From JAWPNA01 sp045402695 (lineage in GTDB: Bacteria; Acidobacteriota; Polarisedimenticolia; JACPZX01; DASXTC01): 7,106 nt of DNA. The DNA lies in assembly GCA_045402695.1 (NCBI GenBank), contig JAWPNA010000083.1, forward strand, positions 1 through 7,106. The letters are read 5' to 3'. Made by a program: the position numbers and the translations under genes. The first letter of the stretch is position 1; every line of letters starts with the position of its first letter. The notes below the pieces were generated by a model that worked only from the letters and a program-made list of their open reading frames with translations, did no database searches and was not told where the DNA came from. Shown here in pieces: positions 1-5,678 of the stretch.

Positions 1-394
1 GCACGCGCAGCGTCCTCTCCTTCAGCACGACGGCCTCGAGGATCTCCGACATCCCCTCGCCCGGCGATCCCTTCAGCCCGAACCGGATGATGAGCGCGGC
101 GATGAGGGCACCCGCCGCCGGGGCCACGAGGAGCGCCGGCCAAGAGAGGTTCCGCGCGATGTCGAGGATCGTTGCGCTCGAGGCGAAGTAGACGACCTGG
201 AACAGATGGAGCCCACCGCGGAACAGGATCCCCACCATGCCGCCGATGAACCCCACCGACACAATCAGGAACACGTACCAGGCGCTCGCCTGTCGCAGGA
301 GGGCAGTCGAGCGCAGCAGTTCCCGGGCGCGGGCGATCACCGCCCGGCTGCCGGCGACGATGCGGGGGATCAGGCGCGAGAGGATCGCGGGCAT
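1..394 (-). CDS. ClC-type chloride channel/transporter, N-terminal part (runs off left edge)
   Basis: Reading the minus strand from an ATG at 394 gives an uninterrupted frame of 131 codons to the window edge. After a basic, probably cytoplasmic N-terminus (residues 1-36) comes a glycine-rich membrane helix (about 37-66, containing GFIGGMVGILFRGGLHLF). A second hydrophobic segment follows (85-104), then GSPGEGMSEILEAVVLKERTLRV. This pattern matches the start of ClC proteins: helix B, helix C, then the first chloride-site loop (GSGIPEIEGAL in E. coli ClcA; GHGVPEVxEAV in many bacterial relatives). ClC proteins move chloride across the inner membrane as channels or Cl-/H+ exchangers. The start is supported by GGAG nine bases upstream. 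An in-frame GTG lies further upstream, but the ATG is preferred. The rest of the protein, including the gating glutamate, lies outside the window, so channel or exchanger cannot be decided. In the visible loop the usual Ser/His is Glu and the usual Pro is Ser. Confidence 0.85.
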   Translation of the reverse strand, partial: MPAILSRLIPRIVAGSRAVIARARELLRSTALLRQASAWYVFLIVSVGFIGGMVGILFRGGLHLFQVVYFASSATILDIARNLSWPALLVAPAAGALIAALIIRFGLKGSPGEGMSEILEAVVLKERTLRV

Positions 395-403
395 ACTCTC
401 GGG

Positions 404-407
404 CTCC
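404..407 (-). promoter_or_regulatory. Ribosome binding site of the ClC gene
   Basis: GGAG on the minus strand, nine bases before the ATG at 394. It supports that ATG over the in-frame GTG further upstream. Confidence 0.55.
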
Positions 408-451
408 GTGGTGGGAATTCGAGTGCGGGATTCTAACACCAACTGATCGCG

Positions 452-473
452 GGTCCCTTCGTGTGGCGGGACC
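452..473. repeat. Inverted repeat between the mini-protein gene and the ClC gene
   Basis: GGTCCC (452-457) and GGGACC (468-473) can pair as a 6-bp stem around a 10-base loop. The element lies in the 136-bp gap between the 32-codon ORF and the ClC start. There is no run of T after it on the minus strand, so a classical terminator is not indicated. It could be an operator, an mRNA hairpin in the ClC leader, or chance in GC-rich DNA. Confidence 0.25.
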
Positions 474-530
474 TCTACGAATCTTGTCGAATTGAGAGGG
501 CAGATCGGAAGCCTCGAATGATCGTTCGTC

Positions 531-629
531 TCACAGGCTGTTCAGCAATTGTCGGATCGTGTCGGCCAGCACGATAAACGCGGCAAACAGCGCCAGCAGC
601 ACGACGAAGACGAAGATGATCTTCTTCAT
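531..629 (-). CDS. Small single-span membrane protein, 32 aa (hypothetical)
   Basis: A 33-codon ORF: ATG at 629, TGA at 533-531. The product starts MKKIIFVFVVLLALFAAFIV, followed by LADTIRQLLNSL. Two lysines precede about 19 strongly hydrophobic residues (4-22), then a short, partly amphipathic tail with one Arg and two Leu pairs. The lysines predict the N-terminus in the cytoplasm and the tail outside. It could also be read as an uncleaved signal peptide, since no clear cleavage site is seen. GAGGG ends seven bases before the ATG, a near-ideal Shine-Dalgarno. It lies 76 bp downstream of the amidohydrolase stop, on the same strand, with a hairpin between. I do not recognise a family. The good ribosome site together with a coherent membrane segment argues for a real gene, but at this length chance is possible. 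Confidence 0.55.
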   Translation of the reverse strand: MKKIIFVFVVLLALFAAFIVLADTIRQLLNSL

Positions 630-636
630 CCGGATT

Positions 637-641
637 CCCTC
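637..641 (-). promoter_or_regulatory. Ribosome binding site of the 32-codon ORF
   Basis: GAGGG on the minus strand with a seven-base spacer to the ATG at 629. It is among the clearest Shine-Dalgarno sequences in the window and the main reason for calling such a short gene. Confidence 0.5.
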
Positions 642-643
642 AT

Positions 644-668
644 GCCCCGCGGCAATCTACTGCGGGGC
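644..668 (-). repeat. Hairpin between the amidohydrolase and mini-protein genes
   Basis: GCCCCGC (644-650) pairs perfectly with GCGGGGC (662-668) around an 11-base AT-richer loop. On the minus-strand transcript it lies about 37 bases after the amidohydrolase stop and ends two bases before the GAGGG ribosome site of the next ORF. No T-run follows, so a standard Rho-independent terminator is unlikely. It could stabilise the 3' end of the upstream message or affect translation of the small ORF. Confidence 0.4.
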
Positions 669-705
669 GCGATCCGGTGTCAATTGGACGCGCACAGCGA
701 AAAGG

Positions 706-2073
706 TCACCGGCGATCGAGAACGATGCGGCCTTCCTTCATCACGAGGACGATCTTCCGGGTCGTGGAAATGCCGCCGTCCGAGGAGAACGGGTCGCCGG
801 AGATCAGGATCAGATCGGCGAGCATGCCCGATTGGAGCCCACCGATCTCGCGGCCGCGGCGCAGCGCGACGGCTGCCTGCCGTGTCGCGCTGTCGAGCGC
901 CTCGGCCGGGGTCAAGCCTGCCTCGACCAGAAGCTCCAGCTCGCGGTGCACGTCGAAGCCGGGGGCCACGAGGTACGCCGGCGCGTCGGTGCCGGCCAGC
1001 ACCCGCCCGCCGGCGCGGTGGAATCGGAGAGTGAACCTCTTGATCTGCTCCAGACGTTCATGGCGCTTCTCGATCTCGCCGGAATCGAGGTGCTCGGCCG
1101 AGGCGTTGGCTGTCTGGCTGGCCATCCATGACCGTCTCAGCAGGCTGGGGAAGTACGCGAGCAGCGGATTGTCGGAACTCGCCAGGCCGGGCAGCGTGAA
1201 CGCGTGCTCCGCGACGACCAGTGTCGGTGTCAGCGCCACGCCGCGGGCGATCATCGCCTCTTGGGCCTGCTCCATCGCCTCCTCGCCCGCGTCCCAATCG
1301 ATGCCCGAGGCATGTTCGATCGTGTCCACGCCGATGCGCGCGGCCTCGGACGCGCTCACCTGGTCGAGGTGCGCGGCCACCCACAAGCCACGCCGGTGCG
1401 CGGTCCCCACCACCGCGCTTAGGGTTTCCGCCGAGATCCCCCAGTGCACTTTGATGCCGTCGGTGCCGGCGTCGGCGAAGCGCTGCACGACGGCCGCGGC
1501 GGAATCGGGATCGGGGACGCCGATCTCCTGATCGCTGGCGCCCATGCCTGAGACGAGGTAGGGGCCAGTCACGAAGAGGCGCGGGCCGGCGAACCTTCCC
1601 ATGGACGGCGCTTCCGATTCCCTCCGGAGCGCAAGTACACCTTCGAGATGGGTGCCCAGGTCGCGGGCCGACGTGACACCGTTGCCGATCATCATCTCCC
1701 CGGCGAACCGTCCTCCCAGCGAATGCACGTGCATGTCGATCAGGCCCGGCAGGACCGTCATCCCTGTCGCGTCGATCGACTCGGCGCCAGGGGCGCCTAC
1801 AGCAGCGAAGCGACCGTTCTTGATGGCAAGTCCCGGATTCGGGCGCCTGCAGCCCTCGGCGTCCCAGAGAGTCCCGTTCACGATGATGAGAGGGTGCACG
1901 TCCCCGTTCACGGGGACGAGTCCCGCGATCGTCGCCCGCCCGCCGAGAAGTCCGAGGCGATCCAGCGAATCGGTCAGGACGAACATGTTGGAGGGGATCA
2001 GAAGGGCGACGATGATGCCGATGAACAGCAGCACGACCGGGATTGAGATTCCGAACGCGAGGCGCTTTCTCAC
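706..2073 (-). CDS. Membrane-anchored metal-dependent amidohydrolase (imidazolonepropionase-like)
   Basis: This 455-aa protein of the amidohydrolase superfamily is predicted to hydrolyse a C-N or similar bond using one or two metal ions. The N-terminus VRKR plus a hydrophobic stretch (residues 5-27) is a signal anchor, which would place the catalytic domain outside the inner membrane. The rest has the full metal-site set: HxH in LPGLIDMHVH (H115, H117), a lysine likely to be carboxylated in GIKVH (K208), H235 in VAAHLDQ, H254 in TIEHASG, and D363 in LAGTDAP. The C-terminal GMLADLILISGDPF is the usual closing beta-sandwich motif of imidazolonepropionase/prolidase-like members. The start is GTG at 2073, overlapping the UbiA stop by four bases (GTGA); the frame stays open upstream but there it is only the shadow of UbiA. 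The coupling suggests co-expression with UbiA. The substrate is unknown: acyl-peptides, lactones and cyclic amides are all possible. Confidence 0.88.
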   Translation of the reverse strand: MRKRLAFGISIPVVLLFIGIIVALLIPSNMFVLTDSLDRLGLLGGRATIAGLVPVNGDVHPLIIVNGTLWDAEGCRRPNPGLAIKNGRFAAVGAPGAESIDATGMTVLPGLIDMHVHSLGGRFAGEMMIGNGVTSARDLGTHLEGVLALRRESEAPSMGRFAGPRLFVTGPYLVSGMGASDQEIGVPDPDSAAAVVQRFADAGTDGIKVHWGISAETLSAVVGTAHRRGLWVAAHLDQVSASEAARIGVDTIEHASGIDWDAGEEAMEQAQEAMIARGVALTPTLVVAEHAFTLPGLASSDNPLLAYFPSLLRRSWMASQTANASAEHLDSGEIEKRHERLEQIKRFTLRFHRAGGRVLAGTDAPAYLVAPGFDVHRELELLVEAGLTPAEALDSATRQAAVALRRGREIGGLQSGMLADLILISGDPFSSDGGISTTRKIVLVMKEGRIVLDRR

Positions 2074-3092
2074 ATGAGGTAGGCGACCGCGAATCCGACC
2101 TGCGCGGCCATCATCATAAGGTACATGTGCTTCCAGGAAATGTGGTTCTCGACCTCGGCGAGCTCCTCGGGACGCTTCAGGATGAGGTAGCAGACATAGG
2201 CGCCCCACAGCGTCAGGAAGACCCCGAGGGCGGACAGAATGTACGGGTTGCCGGTCAGGATCTTGCGGCCAGGCTCGAGCGGGTTGTCCAGGAGTGCGCC
2301 CGCGGGCATCAGCATCCAGGGGAAAACGAAGAAGGGCGCGATCATCCAGGCGCTCTTGCGCACACCGTGCACGATCGGCAGTGTGCGACAGCCCCCGGCC
2401 CGGTCTCCCTCCATGTCGGAGAAGTCCTTCGTCGTGGAGGCGCCGAGGAGGAACAGCATGAAAATCCCGCCGATGAACCAGGGCTCCAGGTGAAGGACCG
2501 AGGCCACCATGGACCAGCCCGCCACCTTCAGCAGGCAACCGCGCGGAATGGCGATCGTGATGTTGGCCCAGATGCCGTGCTTCTTGGTGCGGCCGAATGC
2601 GGGCGCGGAGTAGATGAAGGTGAACAGAAGCCCGATGAGGTAGACCATCGTGCACTCGTGAGAGGGCAGCGGAGCGGTGAGCTTCCCCTCCAGCGTGTTG
2701 TACGGGTGGATGACCACGAGCCAGGTCGGCATGATCGCCGCTGCGTACAGGATGAGCGAGAAAATGTAGCCGGCGCGCATCGAGATGGCGCCCGTCACCA
2801 GGTGCCGGCTGGGCTTGTTCTTCCTGTCAATCTCGATGTCGTAGTACTGGTTGATGCCGTTGGAGGCGGCGTTCAGCAGCGCGGCGCAGAGCGAGCCGAG
2901 AAGGATCGTCAAGAGGATATCGAGGGTGAGCCGCCGCTCTGGATCGGGATTGGATGCCGACCCGAATGCCGTGATCGCGCCCGACACGACGCCGAGTGTC
3001 GGAGGCAGGAGCGTGAACGGGCGGGTGAAATCAAGATAGATTCTCATCCGCCCGACCAGCGAGGAGGATCTCATGACTGAGATCGGGCGCAC
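2070..3092 (-). CDS. UbiA-family membrane prenyltransferase
   Basis: A polytopic protein of up to 340 aa that transfers a prenyl group from a prenyl diphosphate to an aromatic or polar acceptor in the inner membrane. Both aspartate-rich motifs are intact: NQYYDIEID (N81, D85, D89) and KDFSDMEGD (D223, D226, D230). The family's YSAPAF segment (161-166) is also present. About nine hydrophobic segments can be drawn: 26-46, 58-78, 105-127, 147-163, 178-198, 204-219, 246-268, 282-304 and 322-339. The second motif followed by RAGGCRTLPI resembles chlorophyll synthase and geranylgeranylglyceryl-phosphate-type UbiA enzymes more than UbiA or MenA proper, so the acceptor is open. The start is uncertain: GTG 3092 has GAGG 11 bases upstream; ATG 3074 and ATG 3047 (MRIYLDFTRPF) are in frame, and 3047 fits the family's usual short N-terminus. 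The amidohydrolase follows with a 4-base overlap, and a prenyl-kinase fusion lies 199 bp upstream. Confidence 0.93.
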   Translation of the reverse strand: MRPISVMRSSSLVGRMRIYLDFTRPFTLLPPTLGVVSGAITAFGSASNPDPERRLTLDILLTILLGSLCAALLNAASNGINQYYDIEIDRKNKPSRHLVTGAISMRAGYIFSLILYAAAIMPTWLVVIHPYNTLEGKLTAPLPSHECTMVYLIGLLFTFIYSAPAFGRTKKHGIWANITIAIPRGCLLKVAGWSMVASVLHLEPWFIGGIFMLFLLGASTTKDFSDMEGDRAGGCRTLPIVHGVRKSAWMIAPFFVFPWMLMPAGALLDNPLEPGRKILTGNPYILSALGVFLTLWGAYVCYLILKRPEELAEVENHISWKHMYLMMMAAQVGFAVAYLM

Positions 3093-3291
3093 AATGTGGC
3101 CGGCCTCGTGGAGGCAGGACGATCTTCCTGAGGGCCCTCTGACGTGAGCCAGGTTGCACGCGCCGGGCGCGGGCTGGTGAGCGACAGGGAGGCGAGCGCG
3201 GCCCGGGGCCGCGCGCCGCCGTGCCCGAGGGAGGCTCGTCCGGCCGCCCCGGGCCTGCCCCAGGCAGGGGCCACCTGTCGGAGTCCACGCA
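3093..3291. other. 199-bp non-coding gap with GC-rich inverted repeats
   Basis: This is the only sizeable break inside the gene chain. It holds a perfect 8-bp GC stem with a 3-base loop (3196-3203 with 3207-3214), a 6-bp stem CCTGCC/GGCAGG (3254-3259 with 3263-3268) shortly after the kinase stop, and a 10-bp palindrome GAGGGCCCTC (3130-3139) about 40 bases before the UbiA start. None is followed by a T-run on the minus strand, and I see no convincing -35/-10 pair. It may hold a partial terminator, a processing site or an internal promoter for UbiA and the amidohydrolase. Short open frames here look like chance products of high GC. Confidence 0.4.
3196..3214. repeat. 8-bp GC-only hairpin upstream of UbiA
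   Basis: GCGCGGCC (3196-3203) and GGCCGCGC (3207-3214) pair perfectly around the loop CGG. It is the strongest inverted repeat in the gap between the kinase fusion and UbiA. Lack of a T-run argues against a standard terminator, and the very high local GC makes chance pairing more likely. Confidence 0.35.
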
Positions 3292-4695
3292 TCAGTCGGG
3301 AATCAACCCGCACAATCCCATCGCCACCAGCGCTCCAACCAGCGTGTTGATGAAGTTCATTGCCTCGTTGTCCACCAGGCTCTTCGACTCCGTACCCGAA
3401 CCTCGGGAGATGGCTCCAAGGTACGACTCAAACGTCGTTCCGGCGAACGCCCCGACCACCACCGTCAGCGCGCCCTTCCATCCCGACGACCCCATCATCC
3501 CGAAGCCGAGCGCGGACAGGGCGAGAACCGCCGCGGCGGCCAGTCCGGCCAGGGTCCCTTCCACGCTCACGGCGCCGTCCGTCCCCGCGGGCACTCGCTT
3601 GAAGCTGGTGATGAGGAATGGATGGCGTCCGTACACCTGGCCCAGCTCGGACGACACCGTGTCGAACACCGCCGTCGCCAGCGCGGCCACGAGCCCGATT
3701 CTGAAGAGCTCCTCGTGGGGAGTGACGACCGACAGGAAGGCGGCGAACGCCGGCACCCCGCAGTTGGCGACGGCGTGGCGCGCTCCTCGCCTGCCCCCCT
3801 CCTCCTGGGCGATCCTCCGCGCCGCCTTCCTCTCGAAGCCGACCTTGGTGGCTCCGGTGGCCAGCACGAAGAAGAGCAGAAGAATGACGTACGCCCGCCA
3901 CCCGCCGAATGCCCAGGTGATGACCCCGATGAGGAATCCGGCGATGGCGCCCGAGGGTTTCACCGATCGTGCGGCCCATGCGAGGCCCGAGACGGCCAGG
4001 TTCACCGCCACCGCGGGAAGGAGCCCCGGCACGAACAGATCGGGGAGGCGGTGAAGCTGTTCCGGCCCCGCGAGACTCAGCGCGAACAGGAACCCTCCGG
4101 AAGACAGCGGCACCGAGATGTTGTCGTTGATGCCCGAGGGGTAGCTCTCGACCAACGCTCCCACCGTCGCGGCGGCGAAGCACACCAGCGCCACGGCCAA
4201 GCGATGCGAGGCGGAGTCGTGCCCGTGCCCCGCCGGCGACAGCGATGCCACCCACAGCCACAGGATCGTGGCGTAGAGGCCGCCCGCGATCACGAAAGCC
4301 AGAAGGCCCGCGAGAGTCTTCCCGGAGTTCCACGACAGGCGCGGCCCGCCGATTCCCTTGCCCGCCACGGTTGCGAATCCGTCGCCGAACGCCAGGATGC
4401 CCCACGCCGCGGCAGCCACCTCCATGCGCGAGCCGAACAGCAAGAACAGCGCGCCCACGGCGACAGGATAGAAGACGATGCCGGTGGCGATGCCACCGCG
4501 CCTCTCCTCCTCCCGCTCGAGGTGATGCCGCGTGATCCGCGGCAGCACCTGCCAGTTCATCAGGAAAGACAGCGCGCAGATGCCGGCGGCCTGCCATCTC
4601 GTCAGCCAGGGGAGAGCGAAGGCGAGCAGGCCGACGCCGATGTGCACGGCCTTGCGTGCGGCCTCCGAAGACGGGATCCCCGACCGGTGAGTCAT
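3292..4695 (-). CDS. Fused prenol kinase (VTE5/SEC59-like) and DUF92 prenyl-phosphate kinase (VTE6-like)
   Basis: A 467-aa polytopic protein with two membrane domains. Residues about 10-215 look like the CTP-dependent phytol/dolichol/farnesol kinases: RKAVHIGVGLLAF (14-26), AFGDGFATVAGKGIGG (102-117), WNSGKTLAG (122-130) and VESYPSGINDNISVPLSSG (182-200), where the Asp/Gly and DN-Pro motifs are hallmarks. Residues about 225-465 match DUF92/TIGR00297: GGWRAYVILLLFFVLATGATK (264-284), NCGVPAFAAFL (311-321), FDTVSSELG (344-352), VPAGTDGAVSVEGTLAG (368-384) and a closing NFINTLVGALVAM (447-459). In plants VTE5 phosphorylates phytol and VTE6 phosphorylates phytyl-P, so the fusion could make prenyl diphosphate from a free prenol. 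The prenol chain is unknown. The ATG at 4695 overlaps the upstream stop (ATGA); an in-frame GTG at 4716 is rejected because it lies inside the neighbouring gene. DUF92 kinase activity is an inference from plant VTE6. Confidence 0.9.
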   Translation of the reverse strand: MTHRSGIPSSEAARKAVHIGVGLLAFALPWLTRWQAAGICALSFLMNWQVLPRITRHHLEREEERRGGIATGIVFYPVAVGALFLLFGSRMEVAAAAWGILAFGDGFATVAGKGIGGPRLSWNSGKTLAGLLAFVIAGGLYATILWLWVASLSPAGHGHDSASHRLAVALVCFAAATVGALVESYPSGINDNISVPLSSGGFLFALSLAGPEQLHRLPDLFVPGLLPAVAVNLAVSGLAWAARSVKPSGAIAGFLIGVITWAFGGWRAYVILLLFFVLATGATKVGFERKAARRIAQEEGGRRGARHAVANCGVPAFAAFLSVVTPHEELFRIGLVAALATAVFDTVSSELGQVYGRHPFLITSFKRVPAGTDGAVSVEGTLAGLAAAAVLALSALGFGMMGSSGWKGALTVVVGAFAGTTFESYLGAISRGSGTESKSLVDNEAMNFINTLVGALVAMGLCGLIPD

Positions 4696-5678
4696 GCCGC
4701 CGATGCCGCCAACCACTCAACGGTCCGGCGCAGCCCCTCGGCGAGCGGGGTGATCCGGTATCCCAGCTCGGCCACAGCAGCCGCGGAAGAGTAGGCCCAA
4801 TCATGGCGGTAGATCGCAATCACCTCATCGGTGATGAACGGCTCCTTTCCCGTCAGCCGAGCCTGGTAGCGCAGCGCACGTCCCACGAGTGCCATCAGCC
4901 AGAACGGGAGATGCCGTCGGGGGGCCCGCACGCCCGTCAGTTCGGAGAGGTGCGAGTACAACTCGCGGTAGGTCGCGTTCTCGCCTCCGAGGATGTACCT
5001 GGCGCCGAGCGGCGCGCGTTCCAGCGCCAGAAGATGGCCCTCCACCACGTCGTCCATGAAAGCGTAGCAGATTCTCTGCTCCCCGCTGCCGAGATACCCG
5101 GGGATGCGGCGTTTCATGAAGTCGCGGATCGTCCTGGTCATCAGACTGCCATCAGTCAGCGCGCCCGCTCCGTACACCACGCCGGGATAGAGCGTCACGA
5201 GCGGCGCCCCCTCGGCCGCCCACTGGCGGGCCAGCAAGTCCGCCACGGCCTTCGTGCGCTCATAGTCGTTGTGATGTCCGGTGGGAGCGTGCGTCTGGTT
5301 CTCATTGGCCACACGCCCGTCGGTCGGGCCCAGAGCGATGAAGGATGATGTGTAGACGATCTTCTTCACCCCGACGCGCCGCGCCGACTCCAGGATGTTG
5401 CTCAGCCCGCCGACGTTGACTCGATCGAACGAGTTGCGGTCGGGAACCCACATCTTGACCAAGGCTGCGCTGTGGATGATCGCATCGCAGCCCGCGGCTC
5501 CCTTTACGAGGCTGTCGAGATCCGTGACGTCACCTTCAGCCCGCCTGACATCGGAGGTCAGCGCGCGCCGAGACGGGCCGGGCCGCACCAGAGCCACCAC
5601 GTCGTGGCCGGCCAGGGCCAGTCGTTCGCAGAGCCTGAGACCGAGAAACCCCGTTCCACCTGTGACGAAAACCCTCAT
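4692..5678 (-). CDS. Extended-SDR dehydrogenase, farnesol-dehydrogenase/HpnA-like
   Basis: A soluble 328-aa NAD(P)-binding enzyme of the extended short-chain dehydrogenase/epimerase class. The Rossmann motif TGGTGFLG lies at residues 6-13. The catalytic set is Ser111/Ser112 in YTSSFIALG with Y139-x3-K143 in DYERTKAVAD. LYPGVVYG (163-170), YAFMDDVVEGHLLALERAPLGARYILGGEN (205-234) and LPFWLM (257-262) are shared with the hopanoid-associated HpnA group. From memory the segments around ALGPTDGRVANEN, IPGYLGSG and DDVVEGH are even closer to Arabidopsis farnesol dehydrogenase FLDH. That fits a prenol/prenal oxidoreductase role beside a prenol kinase and UbiA, but sugar-epimerase or dihydroflavonol-reductase-like activity is not excluded. 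The ATG at 5678 overlaps the upstream gene's TGA (ATGA), and its own TGA overlaps the kinase ATG, so it is tightly coupled on both sides. The frame extends upstream to 6071, but that part is only a shadow of the RmlD-like gene. Confidence 0.9.
   Translation of the reverse strand: MRVFVTGGTGFLGLRLCERLALAGHDVVALVRPGPSRRALTSDVRRAEGDVTDLDSLVKGAAGCDAIIHSAALVKMWVPDRNSFDRVNVGGLSNILESARRVGVKKIVYTSSFIALGPTDGRVANENQTHAPTGHHNDYERTKAVADLLARQWAAEGAPLVTLYPGVVYGAGALTDGSLMTRTIRDFMKRRIPGYLGSGEQRICYAFMDDVVEGHLLALERAPLGARYILGGENATYRELYSHLSELTGVRAPRRHLPFWLMALVGRALRYQARLTGKEPFITDEVIAIYRHDWAYSSAAAVAELGYRITPLAEGLRRTVEWLAASAA

Noticed and set aside
73..264. 63-codon minus-strand ORF near the left edge
   Set aside because: It is out of frame with the ClC reading frame that covers the same bases and has a low-complexity Ser/Arg-rich product.
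430..435. TAGAAT as a -10 box for the ClC gene (minus strand)
   Set aside because: It is near consensus and about 35 bases before the ATG, but no acceptable -35 hexamer lies at the right spacing, so a promoter is not called.
2074..2655. Upstream in-frame extension of the amidohydrolase (to 2655)
   Set aside because: It lies wholly inside UbiA and its translation is charged and without motifs. The GTG at 2073 with the signal anchor is the sensible start.
2043..3080. Long plus-strand open frame of 345 codons opposite UbiA
   Set aside because: It lies antisense to a gene with intact family motifs. Its product is a low-complexity Arg/Gly/Glu/His-rich sequence typical of high-GC shadow frames.
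3031..3313. Short minus-strand frames in the kinase-UbiA gap
   Set aside because: Pro/Arg/Gly-rich products with no motif and no good ribosome site, as expected by chance at this GC content.
3622..4794. Long plus-strand open frame of 390 codons opposite the kinase fusion
   Set aside because: Antisense to a clearly conserved membrane protein, rich in Arg, Gly, Glu and His, and with no recognisable domain.
3428..4819. Second long minus-strand frame (463 codons) across the kinase gene
   Set aside because: It is an out-of-frame shadow rich in Arg, Gly and Pro, with no hydrophobic segments, whereas the other frame carries two recognisable domains.
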